Positions 13,131 through 25,700 of a DNA stretch of 64,000 bases are shown here, piece by piece (position 1 is the stretch's first letter; each line of letters begins with the position of its first letter). Both the position numbers and the translations under genes were made by a program. The notes below the pieces were generated by a model that had not been told where the DNA came from, searched no databases, and saw only the letters and a list, made by a program, of their open reading frames with translations. This DNA is from Viscum album (Eukaryota; Streptophyta; Magnoliopsida; Santalales; Viscaceae), in NCBI GenBank assembly GCA_963277665.1, contig OY728119.1, positions 319,444,206 through 319,508,205 on the forward strand, read 5' to 3'.

Positions 13131-13144
13131 TCCTTCACCCCTTT
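13131..13144 (-). promoter_or_regulatory. Polypurine tract of element B
   Basis: The minus strand has AAAGGGGTGAAGGA directly before the LTR start TGTAACATCC, in the position and form usual for plant Ty3/gypsy elements. Confidence 0.85.
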
Positions 13145-13149
13145 AGAAA

Positions 13150-14560
13150 ATTGCGTCCCTGAAATTTATTTACTTATCGAATAAGTGGGGGTATTTAGCC
13201 CTCATTGCATTTTCAGATTCTCATGTTGCCTCTTCAACCATATGGTTTTTACATAAAACCTTTACCTGTTGAATTACCTTATTCCACAACACTTTCTCTT
13301 TACGGTCAAGAATCTGGACTGGTTGTTCTTTATAAAAGAGATTCTCTTCCAACTGAACTACCTCTAGGCTCAAAACATGAGATGGATCTGGCATATACTT
13401 TCTCAACATCGAAACATGAAAAACATTGTGTACTTAAGATAAACTCGGAGGTAAAGCCACTCAGTAATCAACTGATCCAACTCTCTCCAAAATTTCATAT
13501 GGTCCAATGAACCACGGACTCGGCTTTCCTTTCTTACCAAATCGCATCACACTTTTCCATGGTGAAATTTTGAGAAAAACATGATCACCTACCTTGAAAG
13601 ATATATCCTTATCCGGTTATCAGCATAACTGTTCGGCCTGCTCTGTGCTGTTCTCATGTGTTTTCGAATCAACTAAACTTTTTCTGCCATCACATCCTCC
13701 AATTCTAGTCCCATCAGCTTCCTTTCACCCACATCATCCCAAAAAGCTGGAGTTCAACACCGTTTACCATGTAATGCCTCAAATGGAGCCATCTGTATAC
13801 TGGAATGAAAACTGTTATTATATGAAAATTCAACCAAAGAAAGATGTTGGTCCCAACTTCCCTAATAATCAATCAAACAAGCACATATCATATCCTCCAA
13901 AGTCTGAATTGTTCGTTCTGACTGCCCATCTGATTGAGGATGAAAAGCTGTTCTAAAATTTAATTCAGTACCCAACGACTTCTGAAGGCCTTTCCAAAAG
14001 TTAGAAGTGAACCTGGGATCACGGTCATATACAATGGAGAGAGTAACTCCATGTAACCTGAATATCACTTTAAGATACAAACGATAAAGTTGATCTTGGG
14101 AAAAAGTATCTCGTATAGCAAGGAAATGAGCAGATTTAGTCAAGCGATCAACAATAACCCAGATTGCATTATTATCTCGAGGTGTCTTCAGTAATCCCAC
14201 AAAAAACACCACAGATATATTCTCCCATTTCCATTTTGGCACTGGTAAAGTCTATAGCATCCCTTTTGGTTACTGCCGCTCTGCTTTAAACTGTTGACAA
14301 GTCAAAAAAATCACTGTAAAATATGCAATATCTCTTTTTATTCCATCCCACCAGTAAAACTTTCAAAGATCTCTATACATATTAGTACTTCCTGGATGAA
14401 CTGAAAACATAGAACTATAAGCTTCACATAAAAACTCTCTCTTCAACTGTAAATCACAAGGCACACACAATATCTTCCCAAATCTAAAAAAAAATCATTA
14501 TCAATGTTGAATTCAGTTAACTTACCCTTCTGAACCAGCTCTACCGTTTTCTGCAACTCA
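13150..14560 (-). pseudogene. Integrase and chromodomain of element B (broken)
   Basis: The frame at 13862-14242 (minus) is the integrase catalytic core. It keeps VDRLTKSAHF, DRDPRFTS (second Asp) and DGQSERT (catalytic Glu), but the first catalytic Asp of the usual MDFV is gone (SVVFFVGL). Upstream (14240-14560) the decayed H2C2 zinc region is visible. Downstream (13860-13410) the C-terminal domain continues with several stops. The frame 13221-13409 holds LRKYMPDPSHV, EEQPVQILDRK and the chromodomain-like VKVLCKNHMVEEAT. Chromodomains guide chromovirus integration to heterochromatin, a known family trait. Multiple stops make it a pseudogene. Confidence 0.85.
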
Positions 14561-15256
14561 CTATCTTGCTTCTATGCTTGCTTGATTCTGTCTGATAGAG
14601 ATGATGTCACTGATACCTGAAAAAAAAATAGAAGAACATCCTGCACCAAAATCTTCAATGCCAAATTTCATCAAATCCTTAATCAAAGGATCACTTTCCA
14701 AAGGAAACATTTTTAATGAAGAATTACTTTTTCGACTCAAAGCATTAGCCACTTTATTTTCGTTTCCTAGGTGGTAATGAATTGTACAATAATAATCCTT
14801 GATTATCTCTAGCCATCTCCTCTGTCTCATGTTCAATTCTTTTTGAGTGAATATATACTTTAAACTTTTGTGATCGTTATATATTTCACACTTTAATCCA
14901 TACAAATGATGCCTCCAAATTTTTAAAGCAAAAACAACAGCAAGTAATTCCAAATCATGTGTAGGGTAATTTACCCCATGAGTTTTCAACTTTTGTGAAG
15001 TATATGAAATTACCTTATAATTCTGCATTAGGAAACAACCAATTCCTTTCAATGAAGCATCACTGTTGATAACAAACTCACCATTCCTGGAAGGTAGTGC
15101 CAAAACTGGAGCATTCACCAATCTTCTTTTCAGTTCCTGAAAACAATCATCACATTCTTTTGTCAAGATAAGCATAACACCCTTCTGAGTAATCTTAGTC
15201 ATTGGACTAGATAACCGTGAAACATTTCTAACAAACCTTCGGTAATTTCCTACCAA
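14561..15256 (-). pseudogene. RT thumb and RNase H of element B (one long open frame)
   Basis: An open frame of 231 codons. It starts in the RT thumb/connection (NYRRFVRNVSRLSSPMTKIT), then carries RNase H with the active-site motifs NSDAS, the DLEL glutamate and NDHKSL, followed by TQKELNMRQRRW. The last aspartate position, normally in VADALSR, reads VANALSR. It ends with the linker toward integrase. There is no proper start codon context, since this is an internal piece of pol, so it is not an independent gene. It is the best preserved RNase H in the window. Confidence 0.85.
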
Positions 15257-15786
15257 ACCAAGGAAACTACGAATCTCAGTTACATTTTTGGGTCTTGGCC
15301 ATTATTCAACAGCCTTTGTTTTTGTAGGATCAACAGTTATCCCATCTTTAGAAACAATGTGACCATGGAAATAAATTTGTTGCAACCAAAACTCACACTT
15401 TCTGAATTTCCCAAACAATTTCTTTTATTTTAAGGTTTTAAAAATAAACCTTAAATGCCTTTCATGCTCCTCTTTAATTTTAGAAGACACCAAAATATCG
15501 TCAATAAACAAAACCACCATTTATCACGTGATTCAACTGATCCATCAGTGCAGTAAACTACCCAGTTATGATTCCGACCATCTCTTGTTGCTGATTTGAA
15601 AGGTCATTATACTCTAAATGCCTTCCTAGAAAATCTACTATGTTTCCTCTATGGAAAACCATTCTTAACACAGAAATATCTTAGGTGAAGCAACATTGTA
15701 ATCTTCAAATGCTATATAATTTCAATCATACCATAAATTAATTTATAATTTAATAAATTTCTAATTCCTAAAGTTGTCTAAACCGA
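15257..15786 (-). pseudogene. RT catalytic end fused to gag N-terminus, element B
   Basis: Reading the minus strand from 15786, a gag-like N-terminal scrap lies near 15610-15540 (QQQEMVGIITG, stop, FTALMDQLNHVI). It passes directly into the RT catalytic box LFIDDILVSSK (codons for FIDDI at 15494-15508) and the RT thumb with RKCEFWLQQIYFHGHIVSKDG (about 15410-15330). Thus the rest of gag, the protease and the N-terminal RT were removed in one step. The remaining 15620-15786 is leader with no clear coding. Confidence 0.7.
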
Positions 15787-15798
15787 CCTCTAATACCA
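15787..15798 (-). promoter_or_regulatory. Primer binding site of element B
   Basis: The minus strand reads TGGTATTAGAGG, close to the tRNA-iMet PBS, two bases from the LTR edge. The internal T is consistent with C-to-T decay. Confidence 0.8.
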
Positions 15799-16660
15799 AC
15801 TATAAGGCCCCAACCTTTAACATTACTTAATCTTTAGTTATTATAAGATTACACATTGAGGATATTTTCAGGTTTAGAGTTTTAGAGAATTAGATCATAA
15901 AACATGCATTACATTCCACCTTTAAAAAAAATGGTTACATAAAAGATAGTACTCATTTTTCCAATAAACGGAAGCATATTTAAAATAAAACATGGATTAT
16001 TTCTTGACACTTCCTTGACACTATCATCATATCATGTACCCTTCCCTTGACCTGTGAATAACATTTCAAAAACTTGGGATGAACATAAAAAGCTCAGTAA
16101 GGGATATTAAAATATGGAAAGGAAACATGAGTACATGTATACATAAGAATCAATAAAAACATACTTTAATCATAAAAAATAAACACATTGACATACCTCA
16201 TCAAATCACGAATAAAACATAGAAATCATAAGACATAAAAGTAAGTTGAGGCATTCATAACATTCTTATGTAGGGAGTAACCCTCTTGGTTACGTTTGGA
16301 ATACCCATCAAAGTATATTCCCTAAATATCTTTGGAGAAAACATAACGTTTAACTCCTTCTCATTACCAAATGTATTGGAGATTTATATCGGGCTCACCC
16401 GCCCTTATTTTATCGCAGAACTAACTGTCATCATAACAATTCCCATGAACCATAACATAATCGTATCACATAAAACATGCATAAAGGAAACATAACATTT
16501 CCACTTTTCAATCATAAGATATCAATATAACACATTGATATAAAAACATTATGAAAACCATTTTCAATACCGAAATAAAAGAAAAGTAAAACATGGTATT
16601 TATTTTTCATTTAATAAAAAGTTATGGCTTGTAGATGAATCCAATACTCAAATAATGGTC

Positions 16661-16697
16661 ACGGTGGCGGAGAAATCGTTGTCGCCGCATACGTATG
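16661..16697 (-). other. GC-rich stem-loop next to TACGTA in the 5' LTR of B
   Basis: GGTGGCGG and CGCCGC arms around a 12-15 base loop, followed by ATACGTATG. It is the counterpart of 10571-10608 and lies in the transcribed leader. Confidence 0.5.
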
Positions 16698-17186
16698 ACA
16701 AAAAAACATTCTATTTTGTCGATTAGTAAAGGCTTCGTATAAAAATATTCCTTTTGAATAAACGTAATAGTCAACGGGGATTATACACTGTATAAAAGAA
16801 AGTTGTGTATAAAACAAAATATGCTTCAATGAAAGGAGATCGAGACGAAGTCTCTTACCTCATATCCGACTTGACTCGATCATTCTTTAATCTCCTGAAT
16901 AATAAACATGAGTAAATTTATACTTTATTTTGAACCTTTATCAAGTTTATTATTTCTTTTATATCACTTATTACCATGTTATGAACATTATGTAATCACT
17001 TATGTTAATAACGGTCGTTTTGTCGATATTCGGTACATGAGTCAAAAGTGAATTTCTTATATTTAGAAGTTGTTCACGTAGTCAAATATCCATTATCTAA
17101 AAAATTATATTCATGATGAATATATCATATATACCATATATTTCTAGTATATATATGCGTTTATAATATTACATAATCATTTAGAG

Positions 17187-17265
17187 GTAAGAAATTAAAT
17201 GCACCGTTCATGGAGACGGTAAGTCCTACGTACGCATGAACGCTACTTTCATTTCTATTTCTTAC
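17187..17265 (-). other. Conserved GTACGTAC-type hairpin in the 5' LTR of B
   Basis: Arms GTAAGAAAT (17187-17195) and ATTTCTTAC (17257-17265) enclose a second arm pair around GTTCATG and CATGAAC, with CTACGTACG between them. One core base differs from the other copies. Confidence 0.65.
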
Positions 17266-17956
17266 TATATGGAGTGAAATCATAATGATATAAAGGTATA
17301 TCATAATTATAGTATAATATCATATATAATATCATTAAAGTTATCCTTTATATGTACCACATATGGTATTAATGAATCAAATCACTTTGAAGGGGGCGGT
17401 AGTCCGCACTTCCTAAAATGAAGATATCGCGTTTACCCATAATAGAAACCATAAAGGTATTTCAGAAATAAAAAATAAAGAATATTAAGTTAAACATAAA
17501 CATAATATATATCATATATAAATATAGTGTCATCTTAATGTCCACATTTGATGGTGTGAAAATAATATTGAACAATCATTGTTTCGTGAGGGAGAAATTT
17601 GCCATCCACGGAAACATTGTGTTCTTTAACCATTAGATGTAGGTTTGTGTAAGGGTAGCATGAATTCTTCTTATAAAAGAATACTAGTATATGGAAGATA
17701 CTGGTTTTGTTACAAAAGAAATTAATAAAAAGAGTTTAGAGGGTTGGAGAAGCAAAATAAAACATAAGAACACAAGAGAGAACACCACCTTTAAAACAGG
17801 TAATTGTTTTTGATTTGAGGTCAAAGGCTTCATTGGGATGACTTCTACCCAAATTTAGGCTTATAAGAGTTATAGAGGGATGTGGAGAGACGAAATGGAC
17901 AGGTTTTGGATGATCCAAAGGCTTTAGAACTGTGGGTAAGGAGGTATAGCTGGGGG

Positions 17957-17967
17957 CCTTTTATAAG
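17957..17967 (-). promoter_or_regulatory. LTR TATA box of element B (5' LTR, the promoter copy)
   Basis: The minus strand reads CTTATAAAAGG; transcription would run leftward toward the PBS. It is followed in sense by a C/T-rich stretch, as in elements E and F. Confidence 0.7.
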
Positions 17968-19225
17968 AGGAGAGGAGGGGAACTCCTGGAAAGTTACAAA
18001 ATGTTACTTTAATTTCAATTGAGTTTTGGATTTTAATGGTCCAACATTAATGTATTTAGAGTATAAGGTCATATGGGTTTGAAATATACTCATCCAATAG
18101 GTCTTTGACAAGTTTAAGTTATAGCATCAACATTATCTTTTCATTTTATTTAAATCCTTTATTAATGAGGTAATCGTTGCATCATCACGATGTCAGAAAT
18201 AATTTAATTTATTTAATATCTAAAAATTATGAAACAAGTACTATGATGTAAGAAATATTTTCAGCTTTCCGAGTAATATTTATAGTCCATAATATCATCT
18301 ATGTAGACAAAAAAAAATGTTTTACCTAGGTGATACATTCTTTGTTATATTTACTTTCTTTAAAAAAATAAAAAGATAAAAAGTCACTTTCACACAAAAG
18401 TGATTCCATGGGGTCCCCAAGATTGGAACAAGGCATACCATGGTCGGCCATGAGGCAACCAGTAGCATTATGACACATGTTTGTGTCATTTTGTATTATT
18501 ATGACATTATATTATTATCCTTAACAACCTGATTACTCATTAATCAGGATAATTAAAGATAATTACCATCACTACTATTCATAATGCCCAAAAAACAAAA
18601 GAGTCTTGATTACATAATTTGAACATTATGATTCCAAATATGTAATCCATTTTACCAAATTCCAAACATATAAGTTGCAATAATTAATTTAAAAATAATT
18701 ATCATTGTCAAAACAAATAGCGGGTTTTTTTGAAACAATATCTATGAAAAGCTTGGCATTAGTTTATACCCAATTCACAAGTGAAATTAATCATAATGAC
18801 CACCATTGGATTAAATGGTATAAATATATTCAAATTAAACTTTATGACCAATAAAAAAGGTAATCTAACCCTATAATAAAATTAGATGAAAAAGAAATTT
18901 TTATTTAAAATGCAGTATTTTTTCACTATTCATTAAAAAAAGAACATTGTGAGAAAAATACCAAAAATTTATCCAATGTAATTTTCAATGATCCAATCAC
19001 AAAGAATATGTTTATTTCGAAAAATATATCTTATAAAATTTTTAGAAGTTTGATTTAAAAAATGGTTTTCCATCAAAAGGCAGTAAAATAATCTTTTAAA
19101 AATATCAGTGTATTACATGCTTATGATTGGATTTATTTTCATTTTAAGACTCTAAAACACTATCTAATTCATAAATAGACATAGATAAAAATTTCTATTA
19201 TTCATTATTTAATTTGGATGTTACA

Positions 19226-19230
19226 TCCGA
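19226..19230. repeat. Target site duplication of element B, right copy
   Basis: tccga, partner of tccgg at 9709-9713. Confidence 0.75.
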
Positions 19231-20169
19231 TATTTGAATGGAATGAGGATAGTTTCCCCATTTTATAGATTTGAGGTCCTCACTATTGATGCCATAAGAT
19301 TCTTCATCTCGGTTTTAGGCTAGCTAGAGGTTATGCCAGATAACATTACGACTAACTTTTTATATTACACACATGTTAATAAAAATTGGTAAAATGATGT
19401 TTTGGATTAACAGATAAATGTAATTTTAATACATAATGGTGTAAATTAATGACATTATATTATTAAATCTTTATATTTTAAAAATAAATCTCTTTTACAT
19501 ATGTGTTTTCACTTTACTATTGCTGATCTAAACACACAAATGGGGATAATGAGTTATTTTGATAAGATATGGATGGACTTTAAATAGATAATACGTAATT
19601 AATTCAATGATAGTCCATTGAGCGGTCATCAGATTTATGATAAGGTACCGTAAAAGGTGCCTAGTGATAATATGTGGTTTTTTATAGCCATCGACATGAG
19701 AAACATGTAGTATTAAAATATATATTGTTATATTAATATCATTTTAAATTTATATATTCATATGACCTGGAGATGAAATTTTATTCATTATTATTAAATT
19801 AAAATATATTTATTTTAGTATATTTAGAAAAAAATGCATCATGTAGAGATAAAAAAATAAACCTTTACACTGCTGGGTAAAAGGGGTTTTCTATAAAAAG
19901 ATTGACTATGATAATATTTTTATTAGTATAAATATTAATAATATAAATATAACTATTTTCTATTTTAAATTCTTGATTTATTTTTGTTTAATGAAGTCAA
20001 ATAATTTAGGGCATTGTGTCGTCTGAACATAACTATGGTTGGATGTTCATAAAAAATATAATTGGTGTTATGTAAATCATCTTACCAAAGAATTTGGGGT
20101 ATATATTCTTTTTTCATCAAATATTATGTATTATCATTGGTCACTATGATAAAATGTATTTATTCAAAC
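19231..20169. other. Unclassified AT-rich interval right of element B
   Basis: It continues the pre-insertion sequence of 8305-9713. No coding frame, repeat or RNA gene could be supported. Confidence 0.35.
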
Positions 20170-22740
20170 ATGTTTAATATTTTTTTATAGGTAAAAATAA
20201 AATTATTATGGGATTCAAATCCCATGTGATATTTCTTGGTCTCCAAAGATAAACTAGTTTTCCATGTCTTGGGAAGAAGTATCCTAATCGAGTGAACAAG
20301 AAGGGTTTAGGACTGTTACCATCTATGGTATTTAACAGGCCAATAAGGATTGAAATAGTATCTAATCCTTGTTTTACTGACAACCTACCATGAGATGGTC
20401 ATAAAGATTATTTTTTCAATTAAAATCAAAATACAAGAACATGGGGCTCAGAAAAAGATGCCAGGTGAAAGGGTTAATGATCTCTAGAAGAAAATTGAAT
20501 TAATTATATTAGAATATGACTATATCTATCCCTATTGATATTTCATCATAGAATTGTAGTGAGGAGGAAAATCACACAAATTTAAAATCATTTAGTACAA
20601 AAAAATTAATTCGTTTCAATGTTTAAAATAATTTGCACAACATTGTTTAATTTTCAATATAAATTTCATGCATGTTCTGGTAGCACGAAGTGGAGATGAA
20701 GATTGAGAGGGTGTCGATGTATGATCATTGGGTAGTGATGAGGGTTCACTAGGAATTTGTAGAAGATGTTTAACTAAACATATGATGGTTTCTTCAAACA
20801 TTTCCCTAATAATCCTAATTTTTTAGCTTAAAAAGTTGATGGTAAGAAATATAATTCTTCTCAATATCCTTGTATAAACCTGAAAATAACATTTAGATGA
20901 TGCATAATTTCTAGTTCAAAATAATGTAAAACAAATAATCCTTTATGAATGAAGACGTTTCTTCAACATGCTATCCATTTATCTATGAAAGGATTTACAC
21001 CACTTGAAAATCCAAAAACTCTTCCAAAAAATGGATGGATACTGTTGGGATATATAATATTTTTCTTTTCCACATAAAATAATCCAAGGTATGCTCTAAA
21101 AAAACTAGAAATTTGATATTATAATTTCCATCCCTTTTGTTTCCAGAATAATTTTGGAACAAATATAAAATCTTCCATTAATTTCATACCATTAAAATGT
21201 TATATCAGTTGAGATATGGTTGCACCATGTCATTAACATTCTATTGATACTTTTAGGTTCCATAAAACACACTCAATGTGTGTACAAATCTCCTAAAAAA
21301 TTAGAACTATACAATTATCTTTGAGAAATGTTTACTTATTTGTAAGAAAGTCTATACAAACTATTACATGAATCCATATTATTTTATTTATTAATTCCAC
21401 CAAAATTACCCCATTAGAATTTTTTGTATTTCGAATATTCCAAATATCCCAATTTTCTCCCTAAATCATTGCAATACTTGAGTTATTCTTCATTATTTGT
21501 CCATCAAAATTCTCAAAAAGACAATTCATTTGACCATATAAATTCATCACACATTATTTAAACAGTCCTTTAAGGATATTCTTTGATTATTTTTGGATTT
21601 TATTTATTTTTATACTTATCATCATTTCATGAGTAAGTTCATTAATTATATCACTTTGTTCATTCATTTTCCTGTTCATTTTTGTGATGGTTTCCACTAA
21701 ATATATAATGATATCAAATCTTCCTTCAGCTTTTACCTTTAGAAATTGCACTTCATTTTTTAGGTTATGAATATATTATTATCAATTTCACCTAAAATTT
21801 AAATATTTACCATAAGAAACCAAATCTATTGGCTCTAATACAACTTTTTTTAAATAATATTCCCCTTGGGTTTTAAAATATTTATTTCTAGTGGGTTTTA
21901 ATGATTTTATATAGTGATCAATTAAAGGCATGATTTTATAAATTAGATTCCAAGTATATAGGATTATTAAATATGAATGATAATATATAAAAATGGTTTT
22001 TACGTGGATTCTGGTTATTTAATCTGTGTTTTGGATTCAAATTCTCTCAATTAATAATGTTTAGGGATCTAGTTTTTGTTTGATTTGGTTTCTTATTTCT
22101 TGTGGACTTTTGGTGATTTATTTTATAGAATCCATTGGTTTGAAGGAGTGGATTCATAAGTTTTATATATTTATTTATTTCAAATTCTAATTAAAATTGA
22201 TATATATATATATAGATACATTTGAATTCAACTGAATCTTTATTTTTTTGGATATTTCCAACCGCTTTGTGTTCTATTTGGTTGTTTTGGGGAAGAAAAT
22301 TCTATAAAAGAAATTATATTTGAAAAGTGATATATAGAGGTAGTTTAATCCACCATAATATATGTCAAATTAAACATTAAAAATAGTTTAAACCACATAT
22401 ATATTAGTCATAGTTGTGTTTTGAGGTGGGATTTTGTGTTTTAGGGGCGGTGTTAGCTCCCAAATAATGGAAATAAGGTAATGGCTGTTTAAACCAAATC
22501 TATAATCTTAACATTTTTTTGGAGTAGAAACCACTGCTTAAACTCTAAAAAAAGTAATTTTTTTGTAATGGTTTCATGAAAGATAAGCTACATGGAAAAA
22601 AACGACGTGAGTTGGATTTTGATGCCAAATTTAGCATCGGTTTCTAGAAACCATCACAGAAACATATGGTTGTTGTTTAAACGACCGTTATCATTTGATT
22701 TTGTTCTATTGTACCACCTCGCCATTTTAATGGAAGCCAA
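20170..22740 (-). mobile_element. Possible CACTA-like DNA transposon remnant
   Basis: Support is weak. Near 22640-22660 there is a TTTCTAGAAA palindrome inside GGTTTCTAGAAACCATCAC, and several TTTAAAC and CCGTTA strings occur within 22440-22740, a style common in plant CACTA subterminal regions. Minus-strand scraps to the left (20174-20383, 20616-20801, about 21640-21760) are short frames I cannot assign; the last could form a helix-rich segment. No terminal CACTA motif or 3-bp target duplication was found. It could equally be an unrelated repeat. Confidence 0.25.
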
Positions 22741-22759
22741 AATATGATTAAATAAATTA

Positions 22760-25700
22760 TGAAAATATATTTTAGACATGTAGCTAAAATGAAACCTTTG
22801 GTTTTAAATTAGTAGAAATGAATTAACAGATTATTTGAAAATAAAAATATCACATTTGTAGAAAAACTATTTTTCTATGTAAAAATAGAATTTTATCTCA
22901 ACAAATCAAAATACTACTTTTGATTAATTTTTTAAATATTTTTTTATTTAATACTCAATAAATATTTTTCATACTCATCAAATATATTTTATAGGTAAAA
23001 TATCAAAATAAATCCAATTACTGGAATAAAATATTGTATTTTTCTAAGAAGAAATTTTACCACTATTATATTGGGAAGCCATTTTAAATATGATTTTTGG
23101 AACATTAATGATTCTTATTTGAGAAAATTAACGTTATTAAATAATTTTGAATACCAAAATTTATTTCCTGTGAATTTGTGTTATTTCTATGAGAAGATTC
23201 AAGTTTTTGATAATAGTTATAAACTATGAATTGTAATTCAGAACTAATTTTTCTTATAATTTATTTACATAAATAAATGATATATTAATTTGTTTTTAAA
23301 TTATAATTATATTCAATTTAAATAAATTAATCTTATATATTCCATTTAAAATAATTTAATAATGAGTTTGGATATTAAAACATTTGAATCTTTTGGACCA
23401 TTTCTCTTTAAAAACAATTATTATTGTCGCATCTACTGGATTGATATTAAATTAATTTATTCCCCATTTGTGATAGGAATTTTTAATTATATATTATAAA
23501 TTTTTAATAATAATAATTCATAATTATTAATGATTACAACATAGTTTTTTAACAAAACTACTTGTGAATATAATTAATATTAATAACAGTTATTAGGAGA
23601 AAGAATAAATTTAAAATTACAATGCCCTAAACTTAAGCCCTAAAATGACCTTGAAACTTGTATAAAATCAATTTTATGTACATATTTTGACCCTATCAAC
23701 ACTCAAATCAAATTCTGACCTTTATTGGATACAGTTTTCAAATAAAAAACATTGGTGGAATTCCCTTCTAAAATATTTTTAAGAATGCAGCTCCGTCACT
23801 TTAAAAAGAACTCAAATTTTCTACTTATTGACAACTCTAAATCCCATTTTATCATTAATTTTCTTCTAAAATATTCTCCCAAAATACATAAATTAATAAT
23901 ATATTCCTCCTTTTTGGATTAAATGCATCCATGGATGCCCTCTAGTGTTAACCCAGAGGAGTTACCCAATGAAGTGGTAATATCCTTCCTCAAGTGCCAT
24001 TGTTTGATTTTTATTCTCAACAACCTCAAAAATAATTACAAAATTATTATGTAATAAAAAATTATAATATATTTATTTAAATATATTTATACTAAGGGTT
24101 TTACCACCACATTCAAAAAATTTCATCCAATTGGAAATGAACTTACCGTACTTGGTTACGGAGAACTACCACCTCTAGAAATTATGTTGTTCATTTTTAC
24201 ATGACCACCTCTCATGGATAAGAATTAAGATAGAAATTATTTTATATGATATATAAAATAATAATTATTTAATTAATCTTGAATTATAGTTATAAAAAAA
24301 CCTTCATGCATTCAATTTTTTGTAAATAAGATAACTCTGTCTGTGGACGTGTGGACTACCACCTCTTCAATGTGAAGTTATACATTGGCACATTAAATGA
24401 AGAATATTAAGGATGCGTTTTCTGAATGTATATGATATATATGAAATAATCATTATAATTTAATTTTATATATTTATATATATTAATTTATTTCTTTCAG
24501 TATGACAATAATATGGAAACAACATTCATGCGTACTTATGGCATGTTGTCTAAATGAATGGTGTATTACATTTCATTATACTATATTAAAAGATTATTAC
24601 AAATATATATATAATTAATATATATATATATATATGATATTTATACCATTGTTTAAATTTTGTAAATATTTATATCATTACATAATAAAGATGATCAAGA
24701 ATAATAAATAAAAATATATTCGAAAAATAAAGCGATTCTTACTCGAAATGTAACATTAATACTATGTTGTTAATAGAAGGGTAATATAAAGTCATACAAA
24801 ATCATATATGATATTATATATATTATTATTCATCATTTTAATATGTATAATAAACTTTTATTTATAATACATGAGGTTTTAATGTTTACAAAAAAAATCA
24901 AGACATTAGGTATGTGTTTTGTAAACATCACTTCTTCTATCTGTGAGATAAATGCATTATTAACCACTATTTTTATTTTGTGGTGTATTAACATTCCATG
25001 GATATATTTTATGTGTCATTTAAATATATTAATAGATATTAATATATATTTTTTATGCTATTTATTTCATGGGTTCTATGTTTCAAAAGTTACCAAATCG
25101 TAAATGTAATTCTGTCACAATTTTCCTTATTTGTGACACATTCCATGTTATGCACATATATTATTCTATGAGGTGTATATACAGATTTTTAGATATTTTT
25201 TCATGGATATTATATTTATCATTATATTTTATTCTTAATTTACTTTTTTCATCAACTTTTTATTTTGATTTAAATTTAAAAAAAAGTGGTCACATTTTAT
25301 TGCTATATTCTCACCGTTTATCGAGATTATTTATGATTATGCTTACATTAATGATATCATATGATACATATCTCAAAAAATATAATGATATATTTTACCT
25401 TATGGGTATTAATGGTATATCAATTTTATGATACTCTTTTTATAATATTTTTCAGTTAATATAAATGAGAATTTATTTTATTAAAATAAGACATTATTTC
25501 TCATATCGATCAGAAATTTGTATTCATTCAAAATTGTGTTTTGTAAAAATGTTTTTCTATTATACAATTATTTTTAAATCAATATTTTACCCATTATATC
25601 TTTCATTAAAATAGTTTTAAAATTATGATTATTGTTTGTTTCAAATCAAGAAACGTTTATAATCATTTACTATTCAAAAAAATGTTCGACATGTATGGGT

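Larger units (their letters stand above)
9714..19225 (-). mobile_element. Element B: Ty3/gypsy chromovirus-like element with internal deletion
   Basis: Both LTRs (9714-13130 and 15801-19225, about 3.42 kb each) are present, flanked by the 5-bp target duplication tccgg (9709-9713) and tccga (19226-19230). The interior is only about 2.67 kb. Read on the minus strand it has PBS, a scrap of gag N-terminus, then directly the catalytic end of RT, RNase H, integrase, chromodomain and polypurine tract. Gag, protease and most of RT are missing, apparently by one deletion with a junction near 15515-15530. The LTRs differ by roughly 10% by eye. The element cannot be autonomous. Confidence 0.92.
15801..19225 (-). 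repeat. 5' LTR of element B
   Basis: Pairs with 9714-13130. The edge at 15801 is fixed by the PBS and the edge at 19225 by the target duplication. It carries the TATA box at 17957-17967, the hairpin at 17187-17265 and a short conserved leader frame (about 17736-17918). Confidence 0.9.

Noticed and set aside
13205..13956. Plus-strand frames of 101 and 120 codons
   Set aside because: Antisense shadows of the integrase and chromodomain of element B, which are recognisable on the minus strand.
24843..25431. Two overlapping plus-strand frames of 86 and 120 codons
   Set aside because: They are rich in Ile, Phe, Tyr and Leu as expected of AT-rich DNA read by chance. No domain is seen, and they lie inside the decayed LTR remnant C.
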